A stretch of 64,000 nt of DNA from Bursaphelenchus xylophilus (taxonomy: Eukaryota > Nematoda > Chromadorea > Rhabditida > Aphelenchoididae): contig CAJFCV020000001.1 in the NCBI GenBank assembly GCA_904066235.2, positions 8,928,001 through 8,992,000 on the forward strand. Reading direction: 5' to 3'. Every line of letters starts with the position of its first letter. Within the stretch, counting starts at the first letter, position 1. Both the position numbers and the translations under genes were made by a program. Under the pieces are notes generated by a model. That model did not search any database, was not told where the DNA came from, and saw nothing but the letters and a program-made list of their open reading frames with translations. Positions 44,359 to 56,291 of this stretch are shown one piece after another.

Positions 44359-47127
44359 TGACCCCATTATTTCACTTGGTATTTAGTTATAACGACTCTG
44401 AAAACTATTGTAGAGTCTTTGAATGGGGTGTATTATTGTTAGAGGTTTAAGGATTTGTTGATATAACGCTTTTAAGTACGGTTCAAAGTCGGAAGTGATT
44501 GTTTTACTTTACCCAATATGCAATATTGAGCTTTTAATGTAGTAAATATCAAAGCTAATGTTTTTGTTTTTTCATTGGATAATAGAGAAATTAATAGTGT
44601 AACGCCAGCCAATCTTTAAATGAATATTTGTTTTATTATGTCCAAGAGTACAAGCTCTTTATTGCGAACGTCACTGTCTGATCTTGAAAATTTTGACGGA
44701 TTCTAAAAGTCCTAAAATGAAAAAATCCCAGATTAAATCAGGCGAAACATCAACGTTTTATAAGATCATCTGACATGAGGTACCGTAACAGGGAAAAACA
44801 GTCATTATCTTCCACAGTTTTGAGTACTTTTCTCTCGACCTGAGGCATTTCCTGCTATCTTCGTTTCTTCTTCTCGTGGAAGAGGCTGATGCGGAAATTC
44901 GCGCTGAGCTGGTTATGAAAATCGATTGGACTTGATCCAAATTAAAAAGTCCCAATAAAACGAATAGAAGACGTTGATTCAACGAAAGATTCCTTTCGTT
45001 TACTTGAAGTATTTTGATTTTCAAAAAGTATAATAAGCCAATTAATTCCAGGTAACATACCGTGGTCTAGTGTCACATTGAATAAGTGTGAACAAATAAG
45101 TTCGCAACGGTTGTACAGAAGCAAAACGCTACTTTTTTTGAAAAAATCGAATGAAAAAATACTATCTGCGTTTTGCAATACTAAGGTTTTAAGGGAATAA
45201 AAATCAAAGTTAATACTGTTGTTCTTCATTGGATTATAAAGTATGTATGTAATAGTGGAATTTACGGATTTTATAAAGCTTCAAAGATGACCAACTTCGT
45301 CCAGGCAAGTCTTCGTCAACAAATGGGAAAGAGCCAGGGAGAAATGACTTACTGTTAGGTGTCATATGGATTGACTTCTCCTTACAACAAGGAGAAGTTG
45401 AGAAATTCTGATTGGTTATGATGATATAAACAAGGCATTCTTTACTACGAGGTTTTGAAACCTGGCAAAACATTTACTGGAATCCGTCGTCAACAGCAGT
45501 TGAGGCTGTATTAAAACGGTCGAAATGGCAAATTTTTATTTTGCTGGATTATCACGCCAAACTACGTTTAAACACTGGTCAAGGACACCCTAGAATAGCC
45601 GAGGTGACAGGCTCTACGCCATCCGTAATACTCTCCGGACGCCGCGCACTATCTGTGCCACCAGTGTTTTGCTGACCACAATGATCTCGAAAATTAGGTT
45701 GATATTTGGATGGCTTGAAAGTAGCAAGAAAATTTTTTTTCGATTTGCCCAAAGCCTCTTTTTTTAATTAATAATAGAACCAGAAATTAAGGGGTTACCC
45801 GTAATTAATAATAGAATATAAAATTGAAACTGCACGGTCATACTTCTAATCCTAATATCATGCCTTAGAAAGAGCTTGTTTGGGTACAGGCTCTTTATTT
45901 AAAACGTCATTCAAACCGCCTTTAAAATATTCGAACTTCAATTACAAGCTCTTTTTTAAAGTTTAGAAACATAATATTCAATACAATCTCTACTGTAATT
46001 TCCCGCTATCCAGGGGAAATCTTTTAATTCGGCGTTTACGGACTCCTTCCATTCACGTCATCGTCTACGTCCCCTGCGGCAATCGATAAGGCCCTGTGTT
46101 TTTTAGGCTTTTTGCGTGCCCAAAGCGGGCTCATGTGCCATTCGAAAGAGTCCCTCCCCCTGGTCCATGCCCTTGCCTCAAGCGTTCGTTTCCCCCTGTT
46201 TTGGGGGTTTCGCTGAGTTTTTTGGCGGAATAAATGAACACAAATTATTGTCACGTTTAATCATCTTTTCGGGGATGTTTCAAGTATACGGTGACGAGAT
46301 CTTTTGGTTCCAATTTTTGTTCGAAAATGTTTCGAACTGTACGGTCGTTTTTTTGACCTCCTCCAAAGTTGTTTGATCTCCTTTTATTTAACTTTTCATA
46401 ACCTGACAAACATTACTTTCTTGGGTACATAATGACTTCCGGTTTTTCATTATCTTGCCTGCGGCAAACTTACTTTTAACCCTTCAAAATACCCGCTTTT
46501 TCTACAAATTGCCAAATAAAAACCAGAATTTCCGGAACATGAAATAACAGAAGTGGGCACGAACAAAAGCAGAACGTCATGGAGAATATAATTTTGCTTA
46601 CGTGCTGCCGGCTTTTAAGGTGCGGATTTTGAATTACTCTTGAGGGAATGTACACAGCGGTCGGTGAAATAATTTAACACTTATTTCACCTCTGGTGCCG
46701 ACGATTATGACCGGAGTTTGACACCGTTTGTGGGCAAATAATAAGTGTCGTTTTGGGTAAAAGGCATATTTCCTTTATTTTTTTGTCATTTTGCACTTTC
46801 TCAACCGCCTACGAATTTTAAAATTTCTCTGAAATATTTGATGTGAAACTAAATTTTGTAACTTTTCCCCATGAATAAGTCATTTATTTTCTAGTCGAAC
46901 AGATGTTACACCCACACATTTATTTTACCTCCATTTTCTATAAAATTACGCAATGATCTACAGTAATAAGATTATGAATTTCCTATTTAAAAACAAGTTA
47001 AAAACAACAAAGATATTCGATAAAGTATATGGTTTTGTTTATTTATTGAATATGCGGTTACGGTACTTTCCTAACGTTGCGCAATAGTTTTGGATCTGAT
47101 TAAAATTACGCAAAATTCAGGGCCGCG
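44359..47127. other. Gap before the PHM gene: no protein gene recognised, RNA candidate inside
   Basis: 2.8 kb, mostly AT-rich. Minus-strand frames at 44758-45473 have weak coding look and poor starts. A GC-richer compact-fold candidate (45571-45668) is listed separately. The string TACAAGCTCTTT or a close match occurs at about 44648, 45885 and 45945. A second GC-richer block (46040-46210) upstream of the PHM gene may be regulatory. Confidence 0.45.
45571..45668 (+). ncRNA. Candidate structured RNA, five helices
   Basis: 98-nt GC-rich island in AT-rich sequence. A perfect 9-pair closing stem AACACTGGT / ACCAGTGTT (45571-45579 with 45660-45668) encloses four consecutive hairpins: CACC/GGTG (45586 with 45606), GGC/GCC (45610 with 45620), TCCG/CGGA (45622 with 45639) and GCAC/GTGC (45646 with 45658). 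A run of T follows. It resembles no RNA family I know. The fold was worked out by eye, so chance pairing is possible. The strand is uncertain because the stems are symmetric. Confidence 0.3.
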
Positions 47128-48593
47128 ATGTTAACGTGGCTGTGTCTTCTGACTGTGGGATCTGCCGTTGCCTATTTTGTCCCGCTGAATCCCGAAGAGC
47201 TGAGTGGAGACCCTGGATACCAATACCAATTCCCCGAGCAATTTTTGGAAGAGAATTTGCAGGAATTGCAACAAGAGGCTGATCAAGGAGAAGGTCATCT
47301 GTTTGAAGATGAGCTGAGGATCCCTGGCGAGAAACCCAGCTATGTAAGTGTTTTTTGAAATGAAAATGTTTACTACGTATGAAAAAATATTTTTCTGACA
47401 ACAGCCGAGAGATATATTTTTTGCCATGATATGTGATCGTCCGTGAAGAAAGATGCCATTTTCTGTTCTTTACAACCTAAAATTACAGAATGACACCTAC
47501 TTGTGTTCGGCTTTCCGGCAAGACGCCCCCGGGTATGTCGTCAAATTTGAGGCTTTGGCCGATCAGCACATGATCCATCACATTATCCTCTTCGGATGTG
47601 AGGCACCAGGAGTTCAAGTTCCTGTCCCGTCATGGTAAGACTCCTATACTTTACGTAGATAATAATTGCTGGCGAAGTTTTACATGAAGATTCCAGGAAC
47701 TGCGGTGAGATGTCTCCAGTGGCGGACCCCGCATATCTGCAAGCACCCCCATGTGCCAACAACCCCAACATTGTCTATGCCTGGGCGAAAGGAGCTCCCG
47801 AATTGACATTGCCTGAGGGTGTTGCGTTCCCCATTGGACCTGGGACCAAGAACAGATTCCTGGTGCTTCAAGTCCACTACATGCATACGATGCAGAAGGA
47901 GGATTACTCTGGCATCAAGATCCAATACACGGAAATCCCACAGCCTCGAACTGCGGCCACTTTGTTGACAGTTACTGGTGGAGAACTACAACCCAAGGCT
48001 AAGGGTAAGTCACACAAAGGGTCTAAATCCTGTGTAAGGTACATAATTCATACTATAAACAGTGTGTTTTACTTTTACCTAACCATTTCAGAGACCTTTG
48101 AGGCAGCTTGCGTAATGAATGAGCCCATGGAGATTCATCCCTTCGCTTTCCGAGTCCATACTCACAAAAGGGGAACCAAAGTAAGTGGATGGACTGTGAC
48201 CAAGGATGAGAAGACTGGGGAAGACGAATGGCATCTGATTGGGGAGAGAGATCCTCAAAAGGAACAGTTGTTTGAGACTGTCAAGAATACTTCCATGGTC
48301 ATCAAACCCGGAGATATTATTGCTAGTCGGTGTTACATGGACAATGATGAAGATAGGTCAGTATATCAAATTCCACCACACACGTGTGTATAATCTCATC
48401 AATGACGGTTTACAACTTCATTATTTTCAGACTTATCACCATGGGCCCAACCGGTGCCGATGAGATGTGCAATTTCTACATGATGTACTGGGTGGAGGGA
48501 GAGCAAACCCTCTCCGAGAACACCTGCTACAGCCCCGGCGCACCCGAATACCGGTTCGCGAAGCAAACGGGCCTCACCAATATTCCAAAGTAA
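47128..48593 (+). CDS. pghm-1: Peptidylglycine alpha-hydroxylating monooxygenase (PHM)
   Basis: Copper, ascorbate-dependent enzyme catalysing the first step of C-terminal amidation of neuropeptides in secretory vesicles. Exons 47128-47343, 47489-47634, 47697-48004, 48092-48356 and 48431-48593 join to 365 residues. The signal peptide is MLTWLCLLTVGSAVAYF, followed by an acidic pro-like segment. All copper ligands are visible: HH in HMIHHIILFGCEAP (CuA), H in LVLQVHYMH (CuA), HTH in FRVHTHKRGTKVSGW and M in EMCNFYMMYW (CuB). There is no lyase (PAL) domain, so it is a separate PHM as in C. elegans, with PAL expected elsewhere. Intron 4 uses a GTCAGT donor. It converges on the UBL7-like gene. Confidence 0.95.
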
Positions 48594-48803
48594 TCTCTTT
48601 TTTGTTATAAAACGGCGAGGGAATGACTGGCGCGGACATGGCACAATAAACATATATATTGTCGTCTATATCAATGTATTTAATTCGAGTATTAAAAGAT
48701 CTTTTCTTATCCAACATTATTTAATTCCACAAATATATATGACCAGTGATGATAGAAAGGCGTATGATAAATAAAGTATGCTTATATTACACATGGCTTC
48801 ATT

Positions 48804-49782
48804 TTATTCTTCCCGGGATCGGATCAAGAGTTCGAGGGCGGCCTCGAAATTTCCATTGGTCACCACTAGGTATTGGACATTCTCGTCGTCATCGAAGAAT
48901 CCGAATTCGTGGAATTGGTCCAGCTGACTTCTGAATCTTTCCAAAGGATTCTCCGGAGTCGCAGGTGGAGGAATTTGGGGAGCCGGGGGGACAAGAACGG
49001 AAGGAGCAGCTGCGGTTGGAGCAGATAAGTTGTTCATAACAGAAGCAAAAGCATCTTGAAGGGATTCTGCAGTGATTCTATTGGGAGGTTGAGGAGCCCC
49101 AAACAAATTGGGTTGAGGCCGGGTTAAGGAAGGACCGGCGGGGTTGAAAAGGCGGCCAAAAGTGTCTTTGGGAAGTGCGTTGTCCAAAACTTGACGGATA
49201 TATGGAACTAGTTCTGGATATCGTTTAATCCCCTCCTTCCACTGTGTAAAATCTGCCAGGAGATTAATCAAAATCGGATTATCGGTTATCTTCGGGTTCT
49301 TTAGGGCAAAAGTACGTTTGAAATCTAGTTTGGAAATGATGTCGGAAATCTAAAAACAAACCATCTTGTCATACTCTATGAATGAAAGGTTAGATTAGAT
49401 AGACACATACTTTCTGCAGTTCAGCTTCACTTGTGTTCTCCAACGACTGAAGAAGTTGGTTGTCAATCGTATTCGTATCCATTGGATCACTTTCTTGCTG
49501 TGTGACATCATATAAGACTCGGAGAGAATGATGAGGCTTCAACCCAGTGATATTACCAATCACTTGTTCATCGGAGAGTTTATTCCCTCGGAAAAATACA
49601 GCTAAATAAAAAATATGACTACAAATAACATAAATCATTTAGGTATAAACGTAAGTCAAATTCAAGAACCTACCAACACGTTTATGATCGCCAGGGGGCT
49701 TTACTAGATCGATGGCATCTTTGATGGTCTTGGATCCATCCACTTCAACCCGAGGATTTGAAGAGAACACGACATAAACCAT
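48804..49782 (-). CDS. UBL7-like protein (ubiquitin-like plus UBA domains)
   Basis: Ubiquitin-proteasome adaptor type, about 280 residues in three exons. N-terminal ubiquitin-like domain: MVYVVFSSNPRVEVDGSK, FFRGNKLSDEQVIGNI and LKPHHSLRVLYDV. The middle helical region contains LVPYIRQVLDNALPKDTF. A proline/alanine-rich linker with NRITAESLQDAFASVMN follows. The C-terminal UBA domain is LDQFHEFGFFDDDENVQY then NGNFEAALELLIRSREE. Domain order and the TxxxLxxAxA segment match UBL7. A CTAG at 49789-49792 just before the start codon is a likely trans-splice acceptor. It begins 146 bp downstream of the CCDC124 stop, with AATAAA in between, so it is probably the second gene of an operon. Confidence 0.82.
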
Positions 49783-49928
49783 CTTAAACTAGAGAACATC
49801 CTAATAGTCGTTGAATTAAGGTAACTTTATATGTAAACTAACATATAAGCATTATATAGACAAAAGTAGGCCCAGCCGGGTTTATTCACCATAAAAACAA
49901 TATACATACATAGTCTACCCATGAGTAA

Positions 49929-50660
49929 TTACTTTATGATTCCCATAATCTTCTCGTTTAGTGGATTCTCCGGTGATTTCTGCCATTCTTTTTTCAAAAG
50001 TTGTTTGAGTTGGGACAACCTTAAAGTAGGCTTCTCATCTTTCAGCTGAGGCAATCGACGAGCTTCGAAGTCTGAATAAGCGGTCTTCAAACTCCTCTGG
50101 GGCTCAGTAGCAGCCTTATCACCCAAAAGTTTCAAGGCGTCATCAACAGTCCTTGCCACTTCACCCACATTCAACCTATTCAAGTTTTCCTGTAGATGGT
50201 CTTCTACCACAATCTTCTTGGCTTCTTCTTCTCTTAGTCGACGCTCTCTTTCTTGCTCGGCCTTTTCTTGTTTGACAATTGCTTCGATCTGAGCTTTGGT
50301 GATCTTAGATGGTGCAGTTTTTTCTCTTTCGATGGACTGCAACTCTTCTTCGTAAGCCTGCCTGTTCTGTTGCTTCTTTGCTTGGGCTTCTAGACGTTTC
50401 TGTTCTTGTTCTTCCTGAAGAAAACCGTGTAAGAAAATAAATCCATATTGAACATCTTTACAACACTCTAAACCAAAAAGAAAATAAGTCAAAATACATA
50501 CTTTCCTTTGTAGCTTCTTCAAGACTTTAGCGTCATCTTCCATCCACTTGGCATCTTCTTTTGCTTTCAACTCTTTCGCCCGTTCAACTTCCCTGACCTC
50601 GTTCTTCTTGGCTTTCGCAACCACAGATTTTTGATTAGCACCCGTAAATTTCTTCGGCAT
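49929..50660 (-). CDS. CCDC124 family ribosome-associated coiled-coil protein
   Basis: CCDC124/Lso2-type protein, which binds idle ribosomes and helps recovery from dormancy (family knowledge). Exons 50660-50502 and 50414-49929 join to 214 residues. The N-terminus MPKKFTGANQKSVVAKAKK is family-typical. A charged helix with AKWMEDDAKVLKKLQRK, the segment SKITKAQIEAIVKQEKAEQ, and the most conserved C-terminal block LRLSQLKQLLKKEWQKSP then ENPLNEK complete it. Transcribed towards the UBL7-like gene, 146 bp away. Divergent from PBDC1 with 240 bp between starts, which suggests a shared promoter region. Confidence 0.93.
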   Translation of the reverse strand: MPKKFTGANQKSVVAKAKKNEVREVERAKELKAKEDAKWMEDDAKVLKKLQRKVCILTYFLFGLECCKDVQYGFIFLHGFLQEEQEQKRLEAQAKKQQNRQAYEEELQSIEREKTAPSKITKAQIEAIVKQEKAEQERERRLREEEAKKIVVEDHLQENLNRLNVGEVARTVDDALKLLGDKAATEPQRSLKTAYSDFEARRLPQLKDEKPTLRLSQLKQLLKKEWQKSPENPLNEKIMGIIK

Positions 50661-50900
50661 CCTGGCTAAAGTTAGCTCAAAGCTGAAATTTGTGACTAGC
50701 TTTCTGTCGATATTGCAATTGACAAAAAAAAAATCACGAAAATTATTATTTTCATCGTGGCTTTACGTTTTAATTCGGAAATTCGTTGTGAGAAAACTAA
50801 AAAACCTAGAGGAGAACATTTTTTGTCGTTTTTAGCTAATTAGTTACGTAGCGCTTACAGTTACCTGCATAACTAATATAACAGTCGACAGAACTCAGCC
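50661..50900. promoter_or_regulatory. Bidirectional promoter region, CCDC124 / PBDC1
   Basis: 240 bp between two start codons that point away from each other. AT-rich with GTTACGTAGCGC near 50844. No TATA-like motif singled out. Confidence 0.45.
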
Positions 50901-51502
50901 ATGACGGATTTGAGGACTCAGCTGTGTGACACACCCGAGAATTACATCAACGATCCTATCGTCGAAATCCAATGGGCTGAGAAGGCCTTCAAAAAGGCCG
51001 AGATTCATACGAATCTTCTCTTATCATCTGACACCAAGCATCTGAAACTTTGCAAGGAACAGGATCAGATTTACGAGCAGTTTAGGAAGGATTTCCCCAA
51101 TCTTGATGTGAAGGCTGTAAGATTTATCGAGTTTTGTCTGTATTTATATTATTTTAGGTAACTGTCGAAGATCTGAAAGGCGACCATACCGTCAAGTGGC
51201 GAGAGTTTTGCATGGTTTTTCAGGAAGTAAAGGACTACAATTTTGGGTCATTGTTGAGATTGCGAGCCGATGAGAGCTACACGAATGAAAACACTGTGCT
51301 TGTTCCTCAGGTAAGAACTTCTTCGATGTGTAATTTTTTATGGAAACTAAGTGACTCGAAGTGGAGATAACGAAAATGGTTTCAGGTTATATTCTTTGCT
51401 GTCGAGATTGCTAGAAACTTGGAGGGGATCAATGAAACGTACAAGGAACAGGTCAGGATACATCGTGAAGAATCTCTAAAATCGAACCCCGAAGCTGTTT
51501 AA
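50901..51502 (+). CDS. PBDC1 family protein
   Basis: Small conserved eukaryotic and archaeal protein. The old family name refers to polysaccharide biosynthesis, but recent family work points to nascent-protein chaperoning (knowledge, not seen here). Exons 50901-51116, 51158-51310 and 51386-51502 join to 161 residues. Family marks: EIQWAEKAFKKAEIHTNLL, KLCKEQDQIYEQFRKDFPN, KWREFCMVFQEVKDYNFG, SLLRLRADESYTNENTVL and the closing FFAVEIARNLEGINE. The stop TAA overlaps an AATAAA. Converges on ubl-5, stops 133 bp apart. Confidence 0.92.
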
Positions 51503-51635
51503 TAAACCGTTGTTATCTCAATCTTGGCGTTTTTATAGAGAACTGCACAGTTGAAGTTATAAGACTGTATTTATACCCAAACTTAATACATTACAATTCT
51601 GTGGAATAATCAAAAACTGGTACCATAGTTTTAAC

Positions 51636-51895
51636 TTATTGATAATAGAGTTCAAAGTTGAAACCATCGTGAATTTCGTAGTCCTGGAGAGTGATATGAT
51701 CCTTGTAGGTGTTGTACCATTTCTTCAGCATGATTTTGTCGGCTCTAAAAGGTAAATTTAATAAGAAAAAAGATTCACTTACTTGGTTCCAGTTTGAGCA
51801 GCTATTAGTTTCTTCAGATCTCCGATGGTGTCATTCGGATTACACTTAATTCGGACCTTCTTTCCCAAACGATCGTTGACTGTGATCTCAATCAT
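51636..51895 (-). CDS. ubl-5: Ubiquitin-like protein UBL5/Hub1
   Basis: Non-conjugated ubiquitin-fold modifier of splicing and, in C. elegans, of the mitochondrial unfolded protein response. Exons 51895-51783 and 51744-51636 join to 73 residues, the exact family length. [36 protein letters not shown] and [19 protein letters not shown] then [14 protein letters not shown] are near-identical to other UBL5 proteins, and the C-terminus is the YYQ form rather than the GG of conjugated ubiquitins. The 38-nt intron lies between Lys and Ala in GTK-ADK. Divergent from TRAPPC8 with 260 bp between starts. Confidence 0.97.
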
Positions 51896-52155
51896 ATCTC
51901 CACGATGCTGAAGATTTCAACACCCGAAAAATAATTTCTTTTGCATTTTACGGAATGTCACTGATTTTATCGGCTTTTTGGCGTTTCGTCGACACTTTTA
52001 TTCGTAAAAATTTTCCTATGAATCTATTGTTGAAGCGCGTTTATCGGACGAGAGACCAACAAAAATGGAAGAGCATCAGAGAAATATTAGTCTTTGGTTC
52101 GGAGATTGCTTCTTGGTCTTGTTGAAGCGAGGAATCTGGTTGTTGGTTTCTGATT

Positions 52156-55100
52156 ATGAGCACATTTGCTTCCAAGAGCGGGTTCAGTCCAAGTGTAGCT
52201 GTGCTGTCCAGTCAAGGAGCAGAGAATGTGGCCAACCGAAACAACTTGTCCTTTGCGGAGATGCTTGGGCCTTTCAGTTCCACAAAAGTGGAGTTCAAAG
52301 TATGTTCGTCGTGCGATTGTAATCATAGTTGTATTTTTCGAATTGCCAAATACTAATTTATCTATTCTAGGATCCGAACGGACGACCCAGCTCTATCACA
52401 TTGAGCGTAGACTTCCGAGACATCAAAAGGGATGGATATCTTCTCAGTTTAACAGTTTTGCCTTCCGTTTTACAAGAAGTAAGTTTTCATTCTGTTATTT
52501 CTGTACTTTAGGTTGTGAAATTGAGTGTAAACAACAGCAATACAGATGTTTGGGACAGCTGTTTTGTTAACGCATTCCATTCTTGGTTCGAACCTGCAGA
52601 ACATGATTTCTTGAAGGCGTATTTGGCTTGTATATTCGTCGTTTCTTCAGAAGATTCAAATGCTTTGGTGGAATTGGATCATATGGTTAATCAACAGAAC
52701 CTGCAGCAGGTTTGTCTGGTATCTATATTTTAACCGTTGATCTAGCAAGGTTTAGATTCATCCCTGACAACGCCAGCTTTCTGCGCTCCTCCCAAATGGT
52801 TTCTAAGCCAGATTTTGAAGCATTTTGTAGTTGTACATGACATGTCGCGTGGAAATAAGGAGCAGTAAGCTTTTATTATCAAGATTATTGTTTTCTTAGA
52901 GCTGAGAGATTATCGAAATCAATAAAAGAAAGGTACGGCTCTTGCACTATGCTCAAGATCAACTCTGGGGAAAATGTTAATCTGCCTGATGTTTGGAGAT
53001 ATGTGAACACACGAAGAGCCGGGCTGAAGACTGGATTGGAAGTCGCAAGAAGAGAAATACTAGCTAGTCGAGCAGCAAGCAATGGAAGTGGTCCTGAACC
53101 GGTGAGCTTTAAGTGGAATATTTGCGTAATATTAGATAAGGGTTTTTTAAATCTTAATTTTAGGAGTCAGTTGATTTCAAGATTGAAGTCTTTGGCCAGT
53201 GCTTATCGCAAGAAGACCGTGATCGAGTGGAGAGTTTTACGCAAGGATTTATAACCGATGATCTAGTGCCATTTGTTTCCAAACAGATGAATATATTGAA
53301 TGAAGCCATCGTATCGAGAAGAGGGCTTGGAAAGTCGTTTACTAATATGAGAAAATGGCTGAATGTGGCGACGACAGCACAAACTTCTAGCACTACGGGT
53401 GTAAAGTAAGTGTAATTGCCTAAGTTTTATTTATTTACTTTCCAGTACGCGTTTATTCACTGTAAAATATTTTTAGTTATGCCTCAGAGAGTACAGAAAT
53501 GCAATCGAGACGTCTGGCTGATCTCGCCTTTTTGTTTGGAGCATATCCATTTGCATTTCAACTTTATCAGAGTTTAAAAAAGGACTTTCTCAACGATCAA
53601 GCTTGGGTACAGCATGCGGGTACCTTGGAAATGGCTGCCATTACTTCTTATTTATCTGGGGCTTCGAATGGAAAGAACTTTCCAATGCATTATATCGAAA
53701 ATTCTCTGAATTACTACATCAAAACTAGCAGGTGAGTATCATTTTTTGGGTATCGAATTCTCATGTTGAAGAACGTTTATTTATCTAATTTTAGTAACCC
53801 ATTGCTCTTCTTTCGCTCAATTATGTTCTCAACTCGATTATTAGAAGATTTGGGTCGGCCTCAAGATGCTGCCAGCTTCCTAGCCCGGTTTATTCCCTTG
53901 GCTTCAATGAATGATCTTTTTGTCGCTGTCGCTACAGAGCATTCGGCAACATTATATGGCCGGGCGAGATTGTTCCGAAAACAATCATTTCAACGTTTTC
54001 TGGCCGCTGAATTGTATTTGATTGTTAAATTGGAAGTTATCGCGACCAGATTATTGGAATCGGTATTAACAGAAATTGGAGATAAAAGATGGTGGTCCGC
54101 TGAAGATTATGTGCTATTAGACTTGTCTAAACAGATGACTGAGGACAAAGACATTGCCAAGGAATGTGCAGAAAAGTTGCTCAGATCAGAGGACGCGATC
54201 ACAGACCGAGTTTTATATAAATCTACAGAACATTTTCTGAATTTCCTCGAAACTTGTGGACCCATGGGAAAAATTGATCTAATTGTGCCGAAACTGGAAG
54301 TGAGCACACCTCAAATCTATTATGTAAATCAAGATCTGTTGTCGAGAAAGGAATATGAAAAGGAAGAATGGAAAACGTTGTATGAGAAGGCGATTACCTC
54401 TCTAAAACAACACAATCCAGCCGTCAAACATCCACTGGGCATTCCGAAGGTCATGAGAGTACCGGTAAACGAGCCGGTGTATGTGAAAATTGGATTTGAA
54501 AAAGAATTTAGCTTCCCGTTGGTAATGGAAGGCTTGGCTTTGAATGTAAAGGCAAGTGTTTGATTCAAATCTGAGATTCTTTTGTTTTTAGTCTAATGGA
54601 GAAGTGGAATCTTTAACGATTCCTAGATACCGGCTGCCTGAATACGGAGAGGAAACGCCGGGTTTGGACCAGGGGAAACAGGACGCGGCCGATTACATTA
54701 CCTTCTATTTTACTCCCAAAAGTGTGGATAATGTTTATGAAATTGAATCTTTGGCTTGTCAGCTCTCTGATATTGATATGAAAGGAAGAGTTAGTGGCCA
54801 AATCCCGCTTCAGATCTATGGAAATAAGGAAAGATTCAAAGTGAAAACGGACAAATTGGTGTGGCCGCGTCTTTCAATATCAACTCCCAATCATACTTAT
54901 GAAGAATATCAGAAGATGAGCTTGGAATTGTATTGTGGACAGGTGTATAGAAAAGAGGTCGAGATTGGAAATCCATCAGAAACTGCGGCTACAGTGACGG
55001 TGACATCAGAGGCCAGATGTAAATTTGTAATCACAAGTGATGATAAGGCTGTTGATAATGATGGGGATTGCTTCAAAGTGCTTCCAAGACAAATTTTAAA

Positions 55101-55996
55101 GTAAGTTTTTTTTGGTGAACGTTTTGTACGACTATTTCTTTGATATTTATTTGAGCTTTTTTTCAGATTAAATATCTTTATCCTTGCTCCCAGGACAGCT
55201 GTAAAGTCGAAGCCAGTCAGAGTACTCCTGAGTTATTGCTCTGCCCACGGTGCTATCAGAAATCATCTAATCGAATTTTCGGTCACAACTACGCATTTAT
55301 TAAAAACCAATATTCGAGTAATCGACAGGAAGTCCGGGCTTTGCGCATTGGTTGTCAAGAATGAAGTTTCAAAGCGGAGTTTTGTTCAAATTGAAGCCTT
55401 GAAGTTGTCCTTTAAAAGTAATGACAAGAAGGTTGAAAGCCACGTGGGATTGGAAAAAGTTTCGGATAGGAAAAGTAAGATTTTAAATTTGTTATTTTGT
55501 TGGTATAGACATGGTTCAAGAATAATTTGGAATTATTTCAGTCACACTGGAAGCAGAACAAGAAGATACATTCTGCTTCAAAATCAAAGCTAACAAGTCG
55601 TCATCGCCGGAAATCAACTTCCAAGAAATCCCTCAGGACGGGAAAAACTGGCCAACGTTTGAGGATTCTACGGAGAAATCAATCTACTTTGAATTACTTT
55701 GGAAGGCCAGGAAAACAGATTTAAGCCAGACAATCACGAATTCGTATGGAAGAACAAGAATCCCCAATCCGTTTATTTCCTTATCGTCAGATGAAAAAGA
55801 GACTATCACTGCATTTGCTGGACCAAAACTACTCCTCAAAAAAAGTTTTGAAGAGAAAACAAGTGATCTTCCAGGGCTGGAAGGGACTTTCAAACTAGCA
55901 GAAGGAGACATTGATGTGCTCTCCGAAGAAATATTACAGAATCTTCAGATCAAAGAGCCAAAAATACCGTGGGCTCACAAATACGCGGTTTCGTAA
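52156..55996 (+). CDS. trpp-8: TRAPP complex subunit TRAPPC8 (Trs85)
   Basis: Subunit of TRAPPIII, the Rab1 exchange factor complex in ER-Golgi traffic and autophagy. The start MSTFASKSGFSPSVAVLSS at 52156 aligns with the family N-terminus, and NNLSFAEMLGPFSS follows. About 12 exons give roughly 1,080 residues. Diagnostic stretches: HFVVVHDMSRGNKEQAERL, LKINSGENVNLPDVWRYV, RRLADLAFLFGAYPFAFQL then QSLKKDF and WVQHAGTLEMAAI, SARLLED-like FSTRLLEDLGRPQDAASFL, and the C-terminal immunoglobulin-like region with LSISTPNHTYEEYQKMSL. It ends IPWAHKYAVS. The vha-10 start is 295 bp downstream on the same strand. The frame at 52065 is not the start: it runs in another frame and shows no homology. Confidence 0.93.
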
Positions 55997-56291
55997 TCTC
56001 TGTCATCATATTTAGGTATTCTGTAAGAGAATCAAAAATCCATAATCTACCCAGTGTCTAGTCACCATCATATCAGTTGTCATTTCATGTGTCTATAATT
56101 TTATATTTGCTCAGTTAATACGGGTATCCTCTCATTACTGGTCGTTTATTTGAAATGGGTGTTTTTTTTGCTTTAAAAATAATTTGATAACGAGTTTTTT
56201 TTGTTACGAGGAGACATGGTTGATCCCATGGATAATATCTGGGTGTTTGGTTTTGATTTTTGTTTAATTTGGTTTTTAGTGACTGAGCAAG

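Noticed and set aside
44758..45473. Minus-strand frames as a small secreted-protein gene
   Set aside because: One lacks an ATG, the frames do not join by convincing splice sites, and composition is random-like.
52065..52322. Frame starting MEEHQRNISLW as the TRAPPC8 start
   Set aside because: Wrong frame; the start at 52156 matches the family N-terminus and splices in phase.
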